This document shows, piece by piece, positions 12,623-25,351 of a stretch of 64,000 nucleotides of DNA (position 1 is its first letter; every line of letters starts with the position of its first letter). The stretch is from Neckera pumila (taxonomy: Eukaryota > Streptophyta > Bryopsida > Hypnales > Neckeraceae), in NCBI GenBank assembly GCA_963969595.1, contig OZ018410.1:23174913-23238912 (forward strand). Reading direction: 5' to 3'. A program made the position numbers and the translations under genes. The notes beneath the pieces were generated by a model. The model ran no database searches. It had not been told where the DNA came from and worked only from the letters and a program-made list of their open reading frames with translations.

Positions 12623-13844
12623 TTCTTTTGTACGTTGCAAATGGAAAGTCATGACTCAAGCCTTCAATATTTAGGTGAAAAGGAAAATTTATTTAAATTG
12701 TGTTTTCATAATGATAGTTATATGATTGTACAATTGTGTGTGTGTGTATATATATATTGAGTGAGAAGAAGATTTGTACAAATACATTTGTTTAATATTG
12801 ATCTATAATTTTAGCATGTCAAAATATTTGGTGATCTCTCAATTCTGGCAACGTAACTATCTTAAAAAACAAAGATTGAAGGTGGGATAAATCAACAAAT
12901 AGAGTAGAAAGTATAGAAAGTATGTATCGAACCTTTTGTTAAATACAAAATGGGGTATATAACTAGAGTGGCATATATTCCAATTAAATTTTTATTGTAG
13001 ACTATAATCAAGTTCAATCGATTTTAGCTTGTTATAACCACACACAATATAATTGAGCAGGATATAACTTTAAGGCACCACTTGTCAAATTTTCAAAATT
13101 CTTGTGTACGCAAGGGGATTTATATGGATGTTTTTAGGTCTATACAATTTAAAGAACCCTAGTATTGTCAAGTAATAGTTTAACATAACCTAATATATGG
13201 TATCCATGTAATTTAGGATTTTGAAGAATTACACATGTATGCTTTTTTTTTATTACACTTTTTGCAAGTGCAATGAATACTCATGCAAATTGCAACAATT
13301 AGAAAAATACAATTCCACGGTAGAAGCACAGTGACAATTTCATAAAAATAAAACCATGGCAAATGAGCCCCTTAGATGAAGAAATTAGAAACAAAATAAT
13401 CCATAGAAATGAAAAGGTCAAAAATTATTCAACCATCTCTTAGATGTATGCTCATGGCCACCAAATATAAGATATTGTACTTTCTTGTATTTATAAAATA
13501 CAAAATGTAGGATAAAATTCTAAGTCACTTAAAATCTTACATTAGATACAATAATTTTCTAATGAATCTTTTTATTCATCATCCTATATTAAATATAACA
13601 GCTTCTACCCTATATGTCATACCTTTATTGTAGAATTAATCTAGTATGTATCAATACCTGAATTTACTAAATGAACCCGAATGTATGTATATGTTGTTTC
13701 TAACAATGCTTACTGACTTCCCCTACTATGTGGAAATTGAGTGAGAGTGACTAAAGACTTCACGTCTAAAAATTCTCTATTGTTGCTTATATATTGGAAG
13801 AGCAATGTATCTTTAATATGGTGATTGCAAGAAAGACTAGTATT
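12623..13844. other. AT-rich stretch without a gene
   Basis: A (TG/TA)n microsatellite-like run occurs at about 12738-12758. Otherwise there is no recognisable exon, tRNA or terminal-repeat structure. Confidence 0.45.
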
Positions 13845-13965
13845 CATTAGAAGATTTTTAGGGCCTCTAGAAGACCGCAAGTTCTCAAACTGTAGGAACT
13901 CTAAGAACTCTATGGGATCTCCAACTTGACATGGCCAAGAAACTGCCACGTTGGATATCATTAAC
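13845..13965. mobile_element. CATTAG-ended element, left part only
   Basis: It begins CATTAGAAGATTTTTAGGGC and continues 'agaagaccgcaagttctc' and 'gaaactgccacgt'. The same order is found in the complete copy at 25152-25351 ('gaagactgcaagttctc', 'gcgactgccac'). The right end is not recognisable. Confidence 0.45.
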
Positions 13966-15423
13966 TAATTATTTTTTATTATTCTTTTGAAAAAATTTAG
14001 AAAAATTTAGAAATTTAGAAAAAAAAATTCAATTAATTATTTAAAAAAATAAAAAATAAAATTTTGAATTGTGACAGCAGGGTGCTTATTTTAAAATCGT
14101 TGTTCCTATTTTTTACAAATTAAGATGTGAAAGTACCTATTTTCATGAGATTTTGCACTTTTCTAACTCTTCTATTTAGAGAATTTTCCTATGCTTTTCT
14201 ACCTTCTTCTTAAAGTATATACATTAAACATTTTTTTCACATTCAATTTTTTTTCCCTAATTATACAGGAGTCCCCACCAAAAAATACTGTGAATAACGT
14301 TGCAAATCACCCAAAAGTCCATTTATAAGATAAGTGTATCTAAAATAGTGCATTCAAAACCAACACCATTATTAATTTTGTTTATTTATTGTCTCTGATT
14401 GTGGGATTCTGGAACAAACTGGGTCAACTTTTGTAGTTTATTCCTTTATGCATAATTTTTCTTTAATTACTAGTTTGCAAATCACACTATTATTGTTTAA
14501 ACTTTTGAGTAAAGGATAATTTACAAGTCAGAGGTGGTTACACAAATGGAAGTGCTTGATTGTTCAATGGAGTAACCATTACAAGGCATCTATTTGTTTT
14601 TTTTACTTGTCTTTAGTAGAACTTCTATGCTAGAAACGCTTAGATTTAATTGACTTATGTTATCATGATGCTTTTCAAACCTTTGGATTTCCTTTTCTTA
14701 AAAGAAACTCCTGGATAATGTTAGATGATAAAATAATGAGTGCAATTAATTCAAAAAATTCATTGACTTTCCTTCAAGAATTTTTGTCAATTCTGAATCT
14801 TCTAAGTTGTCTTCATGTAATTGTTTTAATTTGAAGTCATCAATAGAGAAACATTGGAGTATATAAATGTATTCATCTCCACATTTCTCATGAGACCCAA
14901 ATTATATATTTCAATGTGTTTTATTTGGACATTGTATTGGTCTTGTCAAACTATATATTTCAACTTATGCCCCTAACGTCCTCCAAATATTTCCTAGTGC
15001 TAAGAAGGCACAAGGGCTCTACTACAATAAGTAAAAAACATTATTAAGGTTGGTACATCCAAAATTATCCCTTGCCTAAAATTCCCGTCATCACTCTACA
15101 TAAATTTCTAAAATCAATACATAGGTATATTGAAGAAATGATTTTAGAACATCTACCATAAATTTTTTTGACCCTTCATATCTTTTGCATGTACAATAAA
15201 TAATTGTTGCATTTTTTTATGCTTTAGAGCCTCTTTTTACTTTCCAACAACAAAATGCTATAGTTTGACCAATCTAATAAAAATAACTAGGCACATTAGC
15301 AGAAGACACCCAATTGGAAGGTATCCACCTTATAAATCTTCACCTTGAGACCAAAATTCTACAAGTAATTATGGAAAAAATTGAATACCAATCAATGAAA
15401 AGGTACTATAGAAATTCAAAAGT
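13966..15423. other. AT-rich stretch without a gene
   Basis: Low-complexity A/T runs dominate near 13970-14060. No exon or terminal repeat could be supported. Confidence 0.4.
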
Positions 15424-16803
15424 TTAACCTCCATTAGAGAAAAGATGAGCCCTCCGGAGGGCTGCTCCATAGTCCTCTGGAGGACCCTGAAATTTAGTTT
15501 TATGGGGCAAAAAAATCATTAGATGAGATTCGGGGGTCTTAGAAGGCTTTGAGTTTCCCTGCTGTCTGCTGCGTTCCCGCAGTCTGGGAACGCAGCAGCA
15601 GTAGCTGGCTGACATGGTCGAGCGACTGCCACGTCACTATTTGAAAAACAAAAACAAAAACAAAAAAATTCTTTTTTGCTTAAAATGATATTTTGGTAAG
15701 AATTTTTTTTTTTACTTTTAATTTAATCAAATAAAGGAAGTACAAAAGTTGATTGTTTTGTCAAGCAGTCAGCCAAGCTGATTGCTCACTAGCAGCCATT
15801 TTGAGATTGCAGGCCAAGCTTGAAATAGCTTGGCCATTTCAATCTAGAGCAGCCCTTCGAAGGGCTACTTTTTTTCCTAATGTAAAGGACCAAACGGCGT
15901 TTTTTGGCAATATAGCAATTTTGGGCAGTTCACTACAAACATAGAATTTTATTTTTCTTTGAAAATTTCACACAACATGTGCTTCAGGAGTAGCCTTAAG
16001 GCCCAACAATTTTCACAACTTTTGACTATATGGTTAAAAGGTTATTGGATGATATGTCATTTTCAGTAGTCAATAGGACAATAGGTAGCTCAAATTTTTT
16101 CTAAAATACCTCTTTTAAAAAAATAAAAATTTGAAATTGGTTCTCCATATTTATATATATGTGTAAGGCTTTGAATAATTCCATTTTGATTTATGAGATG
16201 AAAATTATGAGGTGTTCTAGTTTGTGGGCAGTTATAGATTCCCTACTCTAAAATAAACTTTGAGTTTCTTTATTTAACTCAATTTTTAATATTTTTTGAA
16301 AAAAATAAAAGCATAGGATGTATATTGTTTATTATCATATTACAACCATTGGGATTGACATTTTTCAATTCCATAATTAAATTCTTAACAATTTAGTGTT
16401 TTGAATCATTTTTTATTTTTTTCTACAACCTTTTTTTTTCCTATATGTTGTACAATTCTAAATGATCTGAAATTTTTCAAGCATGTAGCCAACTTGCTTT
16501 AAGGAGTGAAGAAAAGAAATAACCACCATTTTGGACATTTTTTCATTTATATGTGACCTTGTGAACTGCCTGGTTTTCCGCAGGGCCAAAAAAAGGGTTT
16601 TTGTCAATTCAAATGCTACTATCTTGCAATCTACAAGGTGGAAAATTCTGAAATTTTTCCTACATATTCTCGAACAAGCTTGTTACAAGATCCTACGGTA
16701 ACATGTGTCCAAAATGTTTCTTTTCTAAAATTTGGTACTTATACTAGAAATGACAATTTTGGAGCGTTTTGGTGAAAACATAGTCTTTGACCTTTAGGGT
16801 TAA
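15424..16803. mobile_element. TTAA/CCCCTAAA element T2, left end split by a second insertion
   Basis: The left end TTAACC (15424) is separated from the expected continuation TAAAGGACCAAACGGCG (15883 on) by the nested element 15432-15882. The right end is CCTTTAGGG-TTAA (16800-16803). The body from 15890 is the reverse complement of T3, including 'ttttttggcaatatagc' and 'gaaaacatagtctttgacc'. Without the insert its length is about 930 bp, equal to T3. Confidence 0.68.
15432..15882. mobile_element. GC-rich CATTAG-ended element nested in T2
   Basis: About 450 bp. The left end is CATTAGAGAAAAGATGAGCC followed by CTCCGGAGGGCTGCTC. The reverse-complemented right end is CATTAGGAAAAAAAGTAGCC followed by CTTCGAAGGGCTGCTC. 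Inside lies a second CATTAGATGAGATTCGGGG end (near 15519) and a perfect 13-bp hairpin, CTGCTGCGTTCCC at 15566-15578 pairing with 15586-15598. The host TIR reads through with no obvious target duplication. Non-autonomous; superfamily not resolved. Confidence 0.6.
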
Positions 16804-17984
16804 GAAAAACCGTTTTGAAGGGTCTTGTTGGTAGTCAATAGTAGAATCTAGATTCTCTTAGATGGACATCGTGTGAATAAACTATAAATTTTTAAAGTGC
16901 TGAAAATAAATTTTTTTAAGGCAACCAACCATAGACTCATGAATAGTGGAAGTACATTGTAGGCAAGAATGTAGACATTCTAGTTTTAGAAAGAGGTTGA
17001 AAACAAGTGTAGCTACCTTATTGCTTTCCTTATGTGTCTCTACGGTATCTCTTCCTAAACACATCTCTCCTCATCAAATTTATATTGATATCATAACAAT
17101 CAAGAGCCACAATTCCAATTCTCTTCACGGATTCTTCATGGATTGGTTCTCCTGTTGAATGTTACGTGTGTTGTTGCAGGTATGTGCAAGGAGCAAATTT
17201 CATTGCCGTTGATGGTACATTAGGTTCTCAATTGTTGCAGATGTCATCATTATCAATTTAGTTGAATCAGGGTGCACCTTGCAACTGGCCGCTTCACGTA
17301 GATCACAGTAGACCTAGTACTCCTTTGAGGCACAAACGGAGAGAGAAAGAACTTTCATAGCAGATTTTGGGCATGTTTAGGTTTGTTAAATCTCTGGATC
17401 ATTCTTGAAGCTAGTGGGCTCAAGATTGTACGTTCCTTTGACGTGGGTAATTATGCACTGTTGCCAACAATTTAACAAAAAACTTCAACACCTCCCAACA
17501 TTTGATAGCTGGGCAGCAGCATGTGTCCAAGAGTTATGGACTACACAAAATAGTGAAATTAGGTTGCTTGTCAATTAGATTGCCTTACCTGAGATAATTT
17601 ACTTCATGGATCAATGCTTGTTCCACGTGGAGGCGCATGCCACTCTCTAAACCATGCCTAGAATTGCTGCACAAATCTTAAGATATACACATGACTCTAA
17701 ATTGAATGCATCTGATTGTACAAAAGCAGTGAATATTTCTATACTGTGGATTGTCGAGAAATTAGTATGGGGCAACCTAATTTCATTATGTTGCGTAGAT
17801 AATAACCCGTCGTGTTGCCGAGTGGCGAATTATCCGTTACCGGACGTAACCCTCTCGTGCAAACTCAATAACATTGTCAAATCTTGGAGGTTCACAGCTC
17901 TCTCAGAAAAGAGAATAGAAGATGGGGTTATGACTCCTTCTAAACCCTGCTCTAACCACCCTCAACTCTTTCCAAGATTCGCTT
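16804..17984. other. Intergenic, diverged dispersed repeats
   Basis: About 16845-17000 resembles 23165-23310 ('gtgtgaa(t/c)aataaactat', 'gacaagaat/ggcaagaatg'). 17040-17160 resembles 2700-2770 ('catcaaatttatatt', 'aatcaagagccacaattcc'). An open frame of 117 codons at 17654-18007 has no recognisable motif, and I do not call it a gene. Confidence 0.45.
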
Positions 17985-18477
17985 GTGCCTTGAGGCAATG
18001 CAGGTAACAGGAGACCATGTAACCATTATGTTACATAGCGTTCATTATGTTACATAGCGTTTATGGTGGAAGCTTGGAATAAGCAGAACATGCAATCATT
18101 TCCCTGGAATATAATATAGGAACGCAATGCACCTCATGGTGAATTCTTGGGCCTGAGGCAAGAGCATGGAACAACAGTTAACTTTGCTTAGAAACAGGGA
18201 AGAAACTCAATTTCATCGAATTCGCCCGACTCTGGAGTCAAATATTGTGAACATATAGCTTCACAAAGGTCTAATCTCAGACCACGAACTAGGACAGCTA
18301 TGAATTTATGTTTCAGGATGCACGTCCCGAAACGTGTCAATGAAAGTATTGGAGTAGTGCCGATTAACGAAAATGACGATGAAGGGCTTTAAAACAGGCC
18401 AGGGAGAAACATAAGGTTCCTGAATGTGTGCTTGTATCAGATGATTGAGGCTTAGTGCACATGAATTGGCATAACTT
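17985..18477. repeat. Uninterrupted counterpart of 4440-4932
   Basis: This copy continues without break past 'gaattggcat' at 18477, whereas the other copy carries foldback F1 at that point. It gives the empty-site side of the comparison. Confidence 0.6.
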
Positions 18478-18949
18478 AGAAAGCACTTATTTTTTATTGA
18501 GATTTGAGGTACCCCTAGCAGCATACATAAAGCTCCATGCCCATGCTACAGTCTTGGGGGATCTGATTGAGAAGAAACAAATGGCGTGGGAAACTAATTT
18601 GTGCCATAAACGACTCGTAACAGAAATTAGAGCAACTGGAGGGAGTGTTGGAGTTCTAGTGTTGTGCTCCTTGGAACGGAATTGCAGTCAGTGTGCTTCC
18701 TACGGAGTGTACGTAAGCAATAGTTCCAATCTTCTGGAATTGAGCTTCAGATGAAAACTCCAAGTGAGTTAAGGAACAGGAAAGTGGACGAAATCATAGT
18801 TCCGGCAAGTGCTCAAGTGCAGGCTCTACCTAGCTACGATTGGGGGATCCAATTGAGCGAAGGTGCATTGTTTACAGAACTGAAGCTCCTTTGGGCTCTC
18901 GTTCTTGTTATACAGTGCGTTGTAGCAACACTCTCTTGTTCCGAAAGAC

Positions 18950-19460
18950 ACGGACGTCTCTCCCGCTCCTTGGCCTTACCACCCGCTGAATTCCTTTCCC
19001 CCACCCGTTCCAGTCCTTCCCCCACCCGTTCATCCCGCTCCTTCCCATTACCACCCGTTCAAACTCACTGTACCCCCCCACCCGTTGAATTGCTCCCCTC
19101 CCGCTCTTTGGCTTTACCACCCGCTCAATTCATTCCCCCTCCTGCTCAAGTCCTTCCTCGAGTCCTTCCCCCCCACCCGCTCGTTTCCTTCCCGGCTCTC
19201 GGTAAGCTCGAAGTGCCCAATTTATAGATCCTAGTGATGAGTTTTAACTTCAAGTGAGCGACTGAAGCATGAAATATCCATGTGTTGGAGCACTGGTGTC
19301 TGGGTTCCAAAGAACACATATTTGTTGCATCCTTTGCATCCCCCCCTGCTCCTTTCAATACGTACCACCCGCTCAATTGCGTTCCCCCACCCGCTGCTTT
19401 CCGTTTCCTCCTGCTTAACTCCTTCCCCCGCCCGCTCGTTTCCTTCCTGAGCTTACTTGG
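18950..19460. repeat. Pyrimidine-rich minisatellite-like block
   Basis: Degenerate units such as CCACCCGCTC, CCCGTTCC and CTTCCCCC recur from about 18955 to 19440, interrupted near 19200-19330. The plus-strand frame at 18751-19227 becomes rich in Pro, Ser and Arg only because of these units. It lacks a recognised domain, so I treat the tract as low-complexity DNA lying 0.6-1.1 kb upstream of the lipoate-ligase-like gene. Confidence 0.6.
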
Positions 19461-19972
19461 CTGCCGGCTCTGGAAAAACTTGCTGTGCCCAGTGGAAAAG
19501 TTCGTACCGATAGATGAGCTTTAATTTATATCTAGTGAGGAGCTGCAGCGTATCATTCCACATATCGTTTTTTGGTTCACAATCTGTTGCTGGGTGTTTG
19601 GGAGTGCTCGTGTAGGCAATTGCCATTGACGCATCCACCGCCCAAGTACGAACACTGGTATCGATCAGTCTGTCCATCTGTGGTTTTCTTCCTCTGCCAA
19701 ACAGACTCTGCCGTTTTTCTTTACTCTGCTTCTGCAATTGCTCATGGAAAATTTTCAGATTGAGAATTCTGACCTTGAGAATTTCGTATGTCTAGATTGG
19801 GCTCCTCCTTTGCGACCCCACCGTGATGATCGGAGGTGAAGGGGCTTGAATCTTGACCCAGCCTCTCGCAGTAGCATCCTCAGTTAGTTCAATGCAGACG
19901 CGCTCAGGTTGAACAACCAGTCTGAGAGTTGGCAAATCTTCCTCGACTTTTTTTTTTTTTTCACTTTTTTGG

Positions 19973-19998
19973 TTTTAGGTTTTAGGGTTTTAGGGTTT
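19973..19998 (+). promoter_or_regulatory. Telo-box cluster upstream of the ligase gene
   Basis: Repeated TTTTAGG/TTTAGGG units end 26 bp before the ATG at 20024. Plant housekeeping and translation genes often carry TTTAGGG motifs close to the transcription start. Here they probably lie in the 5' leader or core promoter. Confidence 0.5.
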
Positions 19999-20023
19999 GG
20001 GTTCTGTTTTGTGACCGGAGGAG

Positions 20024-21554
20024 ATGGCGATCAAACGGCCTGCGATGCACTTCCTACGGCTGCAGGGATTCCCGATCCTGCAGCAGTTGCAGCTGGAGGA
20101 GCGTCTTCTGCGGACCACGTCCTTGAACTGGTGCCTAATCAATCAGGGCACTAGCCCCCCCGCCGTTGTTATGGGCATCTCCGGGTATGTAATTCTCACT
20201 TTCATTTTTTGTTCATGATTTACTAGCGATGACGAAACTTCGTTCATTTACAGCAGCCGCAGCAGGCTTACGTAGGTCCTACTTCCTGTCCTACAGGAAT
20301 GGAAAATGGAAAAAACCATGACCAACATTCGCTACATTCGGCTCCTGGTGCAGGAAGCCGGAGCAGCTCGTGGACGTGAAAGCGGTGATTCGAGATGGCA
20401 TTCCCGTCATTCGCCGCTTCAGCGGCGGGGGCACCGTCATCGTCGACGAGGGCACGGTATTTGTAACCCTAATATGCAGGAGCGATGCCGTCCCTGTTCC
20501 GAAACTGTACCCTCGGCCCATCATGGATTGGACGGAGCAACTTTACGTCCCTGCTTTCAGAGCAGTGCGAGGGTTCCACCTCCGAGAGCATGGTGAGATC
20601 GCAAGTCGAGGGATTTCTCCTTGTTTTACTCCTTTTGTTCTAAGGTTTAGTAAAAGGGTAGGGATACTCCAAATTTGACACTCTGCGCGTAATCCCTATT
20701 ATTGAACTGGTCAATTTTTTTGGTATGTATGTTCACGGAAGCAAATGAAAGAGGATTCCACTGCAACAAAGAATGTGTTATTGGGTACTGCATGTAGAAG
20801 TTTTGAAGATTCAAATTTTTATTGGTAGATGGCCTAATACCAACGCTTAAACGCATGTTTAGGTGGTCAGACGTCCTCTTAATCAATCTGTATCTAATGT
20901 TTAAGATTGTGAGGCAGTAACGACAACCTCTGGCCGATTTCTTGCCAAAACACTAAATCCTAAACCTCAAACCTCAAAAGTATCGCCATTTTCAGTACAT
21001 TATCTTGATTTTCAGTATCACCTGGATTTTGTCGCAGATTATGTCTTCGGAGATAAGAAGTTTGGGGGCAACGCACAGTCAATCACGAAAGAACGTTTTC
21101 TTCACCACACATCCTTCTTGTGGGATTACCAAGATGCTCGCATGGCGTATTTGAGACATCCAGAGAGGGCTCCTGTATATCGACTCGTGAGCGTTTCTTC
21201 TGCCTGATATCTTAAAAGTGTTGCCCTCATCTGGATAGCCACCATTTCATGAGTTCTTACCACTTTTAAAGCTCGTCTGTTCGTTTCAGTCCTTTCTGAT
21301 TTATCTCCTCCCTTGTTGTGCAGACTCGGCAACATTCGGACTTCATTTGCCGCCTCAAAGACCACCTCCCGTCACGGGAGGCTTTTGTGGATTCTGTAGT
21401 ACAGGCATTCGAGCAGCAATTTTGGCTACAAGAGACCGACTTGGAGACCATTGAGAGGACACAGCCAGATGTGCCTCATCTTAGTAACACTTACGTGTTG
21501 AGCACTAGCCAACTTGTTGATTCGTTGGAAAAGTTGTTGCCACAAAAGCTATAA
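20024..21554 (+). CDS. Lipoate/biotin protein ligase (LplA-like) family protein
   Basis: Four exons, 20024-20184, 20354-20592, 21038-21186 and 21324-21554, join in phase to 780 nt (259 residues). Introns have GT-AG ends. The family transfers lipoyl, octanoyl or biotinyl groups to lysines of enzyme domains. Residues 74-85 (RRFSGGGTVIVD) match the lipoate/adenylate loop of the BPL/LplA/LipB fold. Residues 138-147 (GDKKFGGNAQ) hold the conserved lysine, probably K141. There is no obvious transit peptide after the chosen ATG, which is the first in the exon. The length suits the short plant members of this family that lack the accessory C-terminal domain of bacterial LplA. Substrate cannot be fixed from sequence. 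It could be an octanoyltransferase-like paralogue. Confidence 0.85.
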
Positions 21555-21689
21555 TATACAACGTCCATGTACAGTGATCCTTTCTGTTGACTTGCTTTTG
21601 TCACTGCAGTCTGGTTTGAATGTCGGATGAATATTAGGTGTCTCGTAGTTCAAGCTCTAAGAATGGAGTGCTCTAAGAATGGAGGCTAT

Positions 21690-22620
21690 TTAACCCCTAA
21701 AGGTCGGAGACTATGTTTTCACCAAAAGCACTCCAAAACTGCCATTTCTAGTACAAGTATCAAATTTCAGAAAAAAAACATTTTTGGACATGTAACCATA
21801 GGATCTTGTGGTAAACTTGTTTGAAAATATGTAGAAAAAATTTCAGAATTTTCCACCTTGTAGATTGCAAGATATTAGCATTTGAATTGACAAAAACCCA
21901 TTTTTTGGCCTGTGGAAACCTGGGCAGCTGCACTTCACAAGGTCAATTTAAATGAAAAAATGTCCAAAATGTTGGTTACTCCTTGGATTCACACTTCAAA
22001 GCAAGTTGGATACATGCTTGAAGAAATTCAAATCATTTGGAATTGTACAACATATAGGAAAAAAATAGGTTGTAGAAAGAAGTAGAGAATGATTCAAAAC
22101 ATGAAATTGTTAAAAATTTAATTATGGAATAAAAAAATGTCAATCCCAATGGTTGTAATGTTGTAGTAAACAGTATACATCCTATGCTTTTATTTTTTTC
22201 AAAAAATGCTAAAAATTGAATTAAATAAAGGACTTCTAAGTTTATTTTAGAGTATGGAATCCATAACTGCCCGCAAACTAGAACACCTCATAATTTTTAT
22301 CTCATAAATCAAAATGGAATAATTCAAAGCTTTATGCATATATATAAATCTAGAGAGCCATTTTCAATTTATTTTCTAAAAAAAAAAGTGATTTTTCAGA
22401 ATTTTTTTGAGTTGCCCGCCGACTGTTGAAAATGAAATATCATCCAATAACTTTTTAACTATGTAGTCAAAAGTTTTGAAAATTGTTGGGCCTTAAAGCT
22501 ACTCCTCAGGCACACGTTGTGTGAAACTTTCGAAGAGAAAAAATAAAATTTCCATTTGTAGTAAGCTGCCCAAAATCGCTATGTTGCCAAAAAACGCCGT
22601 TTGGTCCTTTTAGGGGTTAA
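21690..22620. mobile_element. TTAA/CCCCTAAA element T3, intact
   Basis: Left end TTAA-CCCCTAAAGG, right end CCTTTTAGGGG-TTAA, 931 bp. It begins about 136 bp after the stop codon of the ligase gene, so it may lie in or near the 3' UTR. The body is the reverse complement of T2 and similar to T4. No long ORF. This is the cleanest copy of subfamily B. Confidence 0.72.
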
Positions 22621-22649
22621 GCAAAGCAAATTGGCGCTTCACTAGAGCT

Positions 22650-22850
22650 AGCATTTTGAGATGAGATTTGGAAATAACCATAGAATTTCAAGCGTGAAAT
22701 TGCAAAACTCTGATAGCATTTTGAGATGAGATTTGGAAATAATTATACAAGTTCAAGCGTGAAATTGCAAAACTTTGATACCATTTTGAGATGACATTTG
22801 GAAATAATCATAGAATTTCAAGTGTGAAATTGCAAAACTCTGAATTTCAA
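22650..22850. repeat. Imperfect tandem repeat, unit about 71 bp
   Basis: The string 'attttgagatga(g/c)atttggaaata' followed by 'ttcaag(c/t)gtgaaattgcaaaac' recurs three times at about 22653, 22723 and 22785. The copies differ at a few positions. Confidence 0.7.
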
Positions 22851-25150
22851 CACTCTCACTTTCCCACATTTCCACACTCCTGGAATCGAAATTATTTTCT
22901 CTTCTTCACGTCTGGAAGTAACGAATTGTTTTTTCTCCTATTGCATGGAATGCGGCCAGGGGTGCTATCGAGACACCCCTGACCTCCCAAGTGCCCAAGC
23001 TAAAAATGAAAAGTCAAATTTTGAAGCTCCACTTGGGCCTAGTGTAGAAATAAAGATTAATGTACCTATACATAAAAGTGTTTGAATAAATAACTGAGTA
23101 TTTTTACTATTATTAAATTCCCTAATTTTTGGTTGGATCATGTTGGAAATTAGAAGAGTAGTTAGTGTTCTCTTCTTAAGCTTCTTTAGACATTGTGTGA
23201 ACAATAAACTATGAATTTTCAAGGTGGTGAAGATAGGTGCCCCCAAAAGCACCCATAGGTTCTCATGAATAAAGGTATATTTTAGACAAGAATCGTTAGG
23301 GATGAGTTGTAGTAAGGGTCACAATTAGGTGTAATTACCTTATGTGTCATTGAGGAGTTTATAGAATTGCATTCTATTTTGATAATGGAATGGAAAGTAA
23401 TTATTATTTAAACCCTAACTGTTCACGAGTTCATTTCTTTGAAAGAATGCAACTCACTCCTAAGTCTCCAAGGGATGCATTTTTTCATTTATTGAACTTC
23501 TAATGATGACATTTAGCTGAAAATAGTGTATTGATTTTTAGAGTGATTTTTGGATTTTACTCTATCTATATGGTTCACTTTGCAAATATAAGGTGCCTTT
23601 GAAGCCACAACATGATAACTAAAATAATAGAATGAAGCCAAACAAAAATGGTGAAATGAAGCTAGGACAAAATTAATGGAAATTTAAAGTCACAAGACTA
23701 AAATTGAAGTCCATGTCTTTTCATTTGAGAGATTTCAAAAAAAATTTAGGAAACCTACAAAACTTTGATGTTCAATTAATTTTCAAAACAAAGGCCAAAA
23801 GAATTTGGAATTTCAAAAGGAAAACCATGAGAGTTGACAGGGTCAACTTTGTACCTATGGTGAAAAAAATTTAGCGTCTTTTCAATTAAATCTCAAATTG
23901 AAATGTTTTTTGAAAGAACCAATAAGAACCTTTGGAGTTTAATTATTTTCCAGAACAAAGACAATAAAAATTTGGATGGAATTGTTTTTTTTAAATGAGA
24001 GAGTTGAGGCAACCAATAGGACACTAAAGAGTGAGACTATGGGTCTCAATCCTTGGGGTTTTTGTATTGACAAATATATTTTTCAATGCCCATTATTGGT
24101 CAACATATACCTCCAAAGTCCAACATACTAGTCATAAGATTGGTTACATTAGCTAAGACTTCCATGTCTCATTGAAGTCTACATATATATAATCCTTAAA
24201 AAACAAGCCTATAGCCATTTTTTAAACTTCTGCAAACTTCATTTTGCAACTATCTATAAATGTGATTTTTTATATTTATTTTTAAGAGATGTGATTGCAT
24301 GCCTTCTATTAATCATAAGAATTTCCCATTTGGGGGGAAATTTGAAATTATTGTATATTTCAAATTAAAAATGAAACAAATCATATCAAATGCAATCTAT
24401 GCTTAAAAAATCCCAAAAAATCTTATATGTTTATATTATAGTGTAGAACACCATGATGTTTTTTTGTTTTTTTCATCGTTTAAATTTAGAAAAACAACAC
24501 TATGTGGTTGCAAATTCATTTTTCAAAATTATTCATCAATATTTCAGAGAATTACAAATGAATAGCTTGAGAATATCAATAGAAAACTGATTTACAATTG
24601 AAATCTTATGCTTTCCAAGCTTCAATAACCGAGTAAAAATTCCATTGCTAACGGCTCCTAATCCAACATGGGGCTCTTAAACCTTCATTATTGGTAGCAC
24701 AAAGAGTAGTAAAACCCTAGTTTTCCTTAAGTCTTGTACTAGTTGAGTAAGACATGAATGATGTGGATTTTGAAGTTAATTTTTTCTAATGTTCTAAAAA
24801 TAAGATATCAAATTTGTTCATTAAAGTCTCCTACTTTTGAACTTTATGGTTTAATTATTAAATTTTTCATTTACTGCAAAAATTCCAATGTATATCTTGA
24901 ATTAAAAAACTTTAATCAACTTAATTAAGTTTCACACCTCTATATATCATTACTAATTTTAGTAATAAATTTTAATAATAAAAAATGCAAGTCACCTATA
25001 ATGCTTTTTTTCACTGTGACTAACTAGACAAGAGTAAGGGTAGTATCTGAAAAAAGATTGGATAAACAAATGTTGTTATAGTTTGTCTAGCAACTTCTAG
25101 TTGCATCTAAAAGCAGTCAATTTTAGGCTTTATTGGTGTTCCAAGGTCAA
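22851..25150. other. AT-rich repeats without a gene
   Basis: 23165-23310 is related to 16845-17000, and 23500-24130 is related in inverted orientation to 1600-2130. No exon is supported. Confidence 0.45.
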
Positions 25151-25151
25151 C

Positions 25152-25351
25152 CATTAGAAGGGATTTAGGGGCCTTGGAAGACTGCAAGTTCTCGTGCGTT
25201 TCCAGACTACGGGAACGCAGCTGCAATAGCTGGCTAACATGGCATAGCGACTGCCACATCATTTTTGCTTAAAATGATATTTTGGTAAAACAACAATAAT
25301 TTTGGATCGAGCTTGAAACGGTCTTCCCAGGCCCCCAAATCCCCTCTAATG
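25152..25351. mobile_element. CATTAG-ended MITE, complete 200-bp copy
   Basis: The terminal inverted repeat of about 29 bp reads ATTAGAAGGGATTTAGGGGC on the left and, reverse-complemented, ATTAGAGGGGATTTGGGGGC on the right, then GGAAGAC in both. The middle carries 'acgggaacgcagctgc' and 'agcgactgccac', shared with the element nested in T2. No coding capacity. Target duplication unclear. Confidence 0.65.

Noticed and set aside
18751..19227. 158-codon plus-strand ORF rich in Pro and Ser
   Set aside because: Composition comes from the CCACCCGCTC minisatellite. There is no domain, and the overlapping frames are also open.
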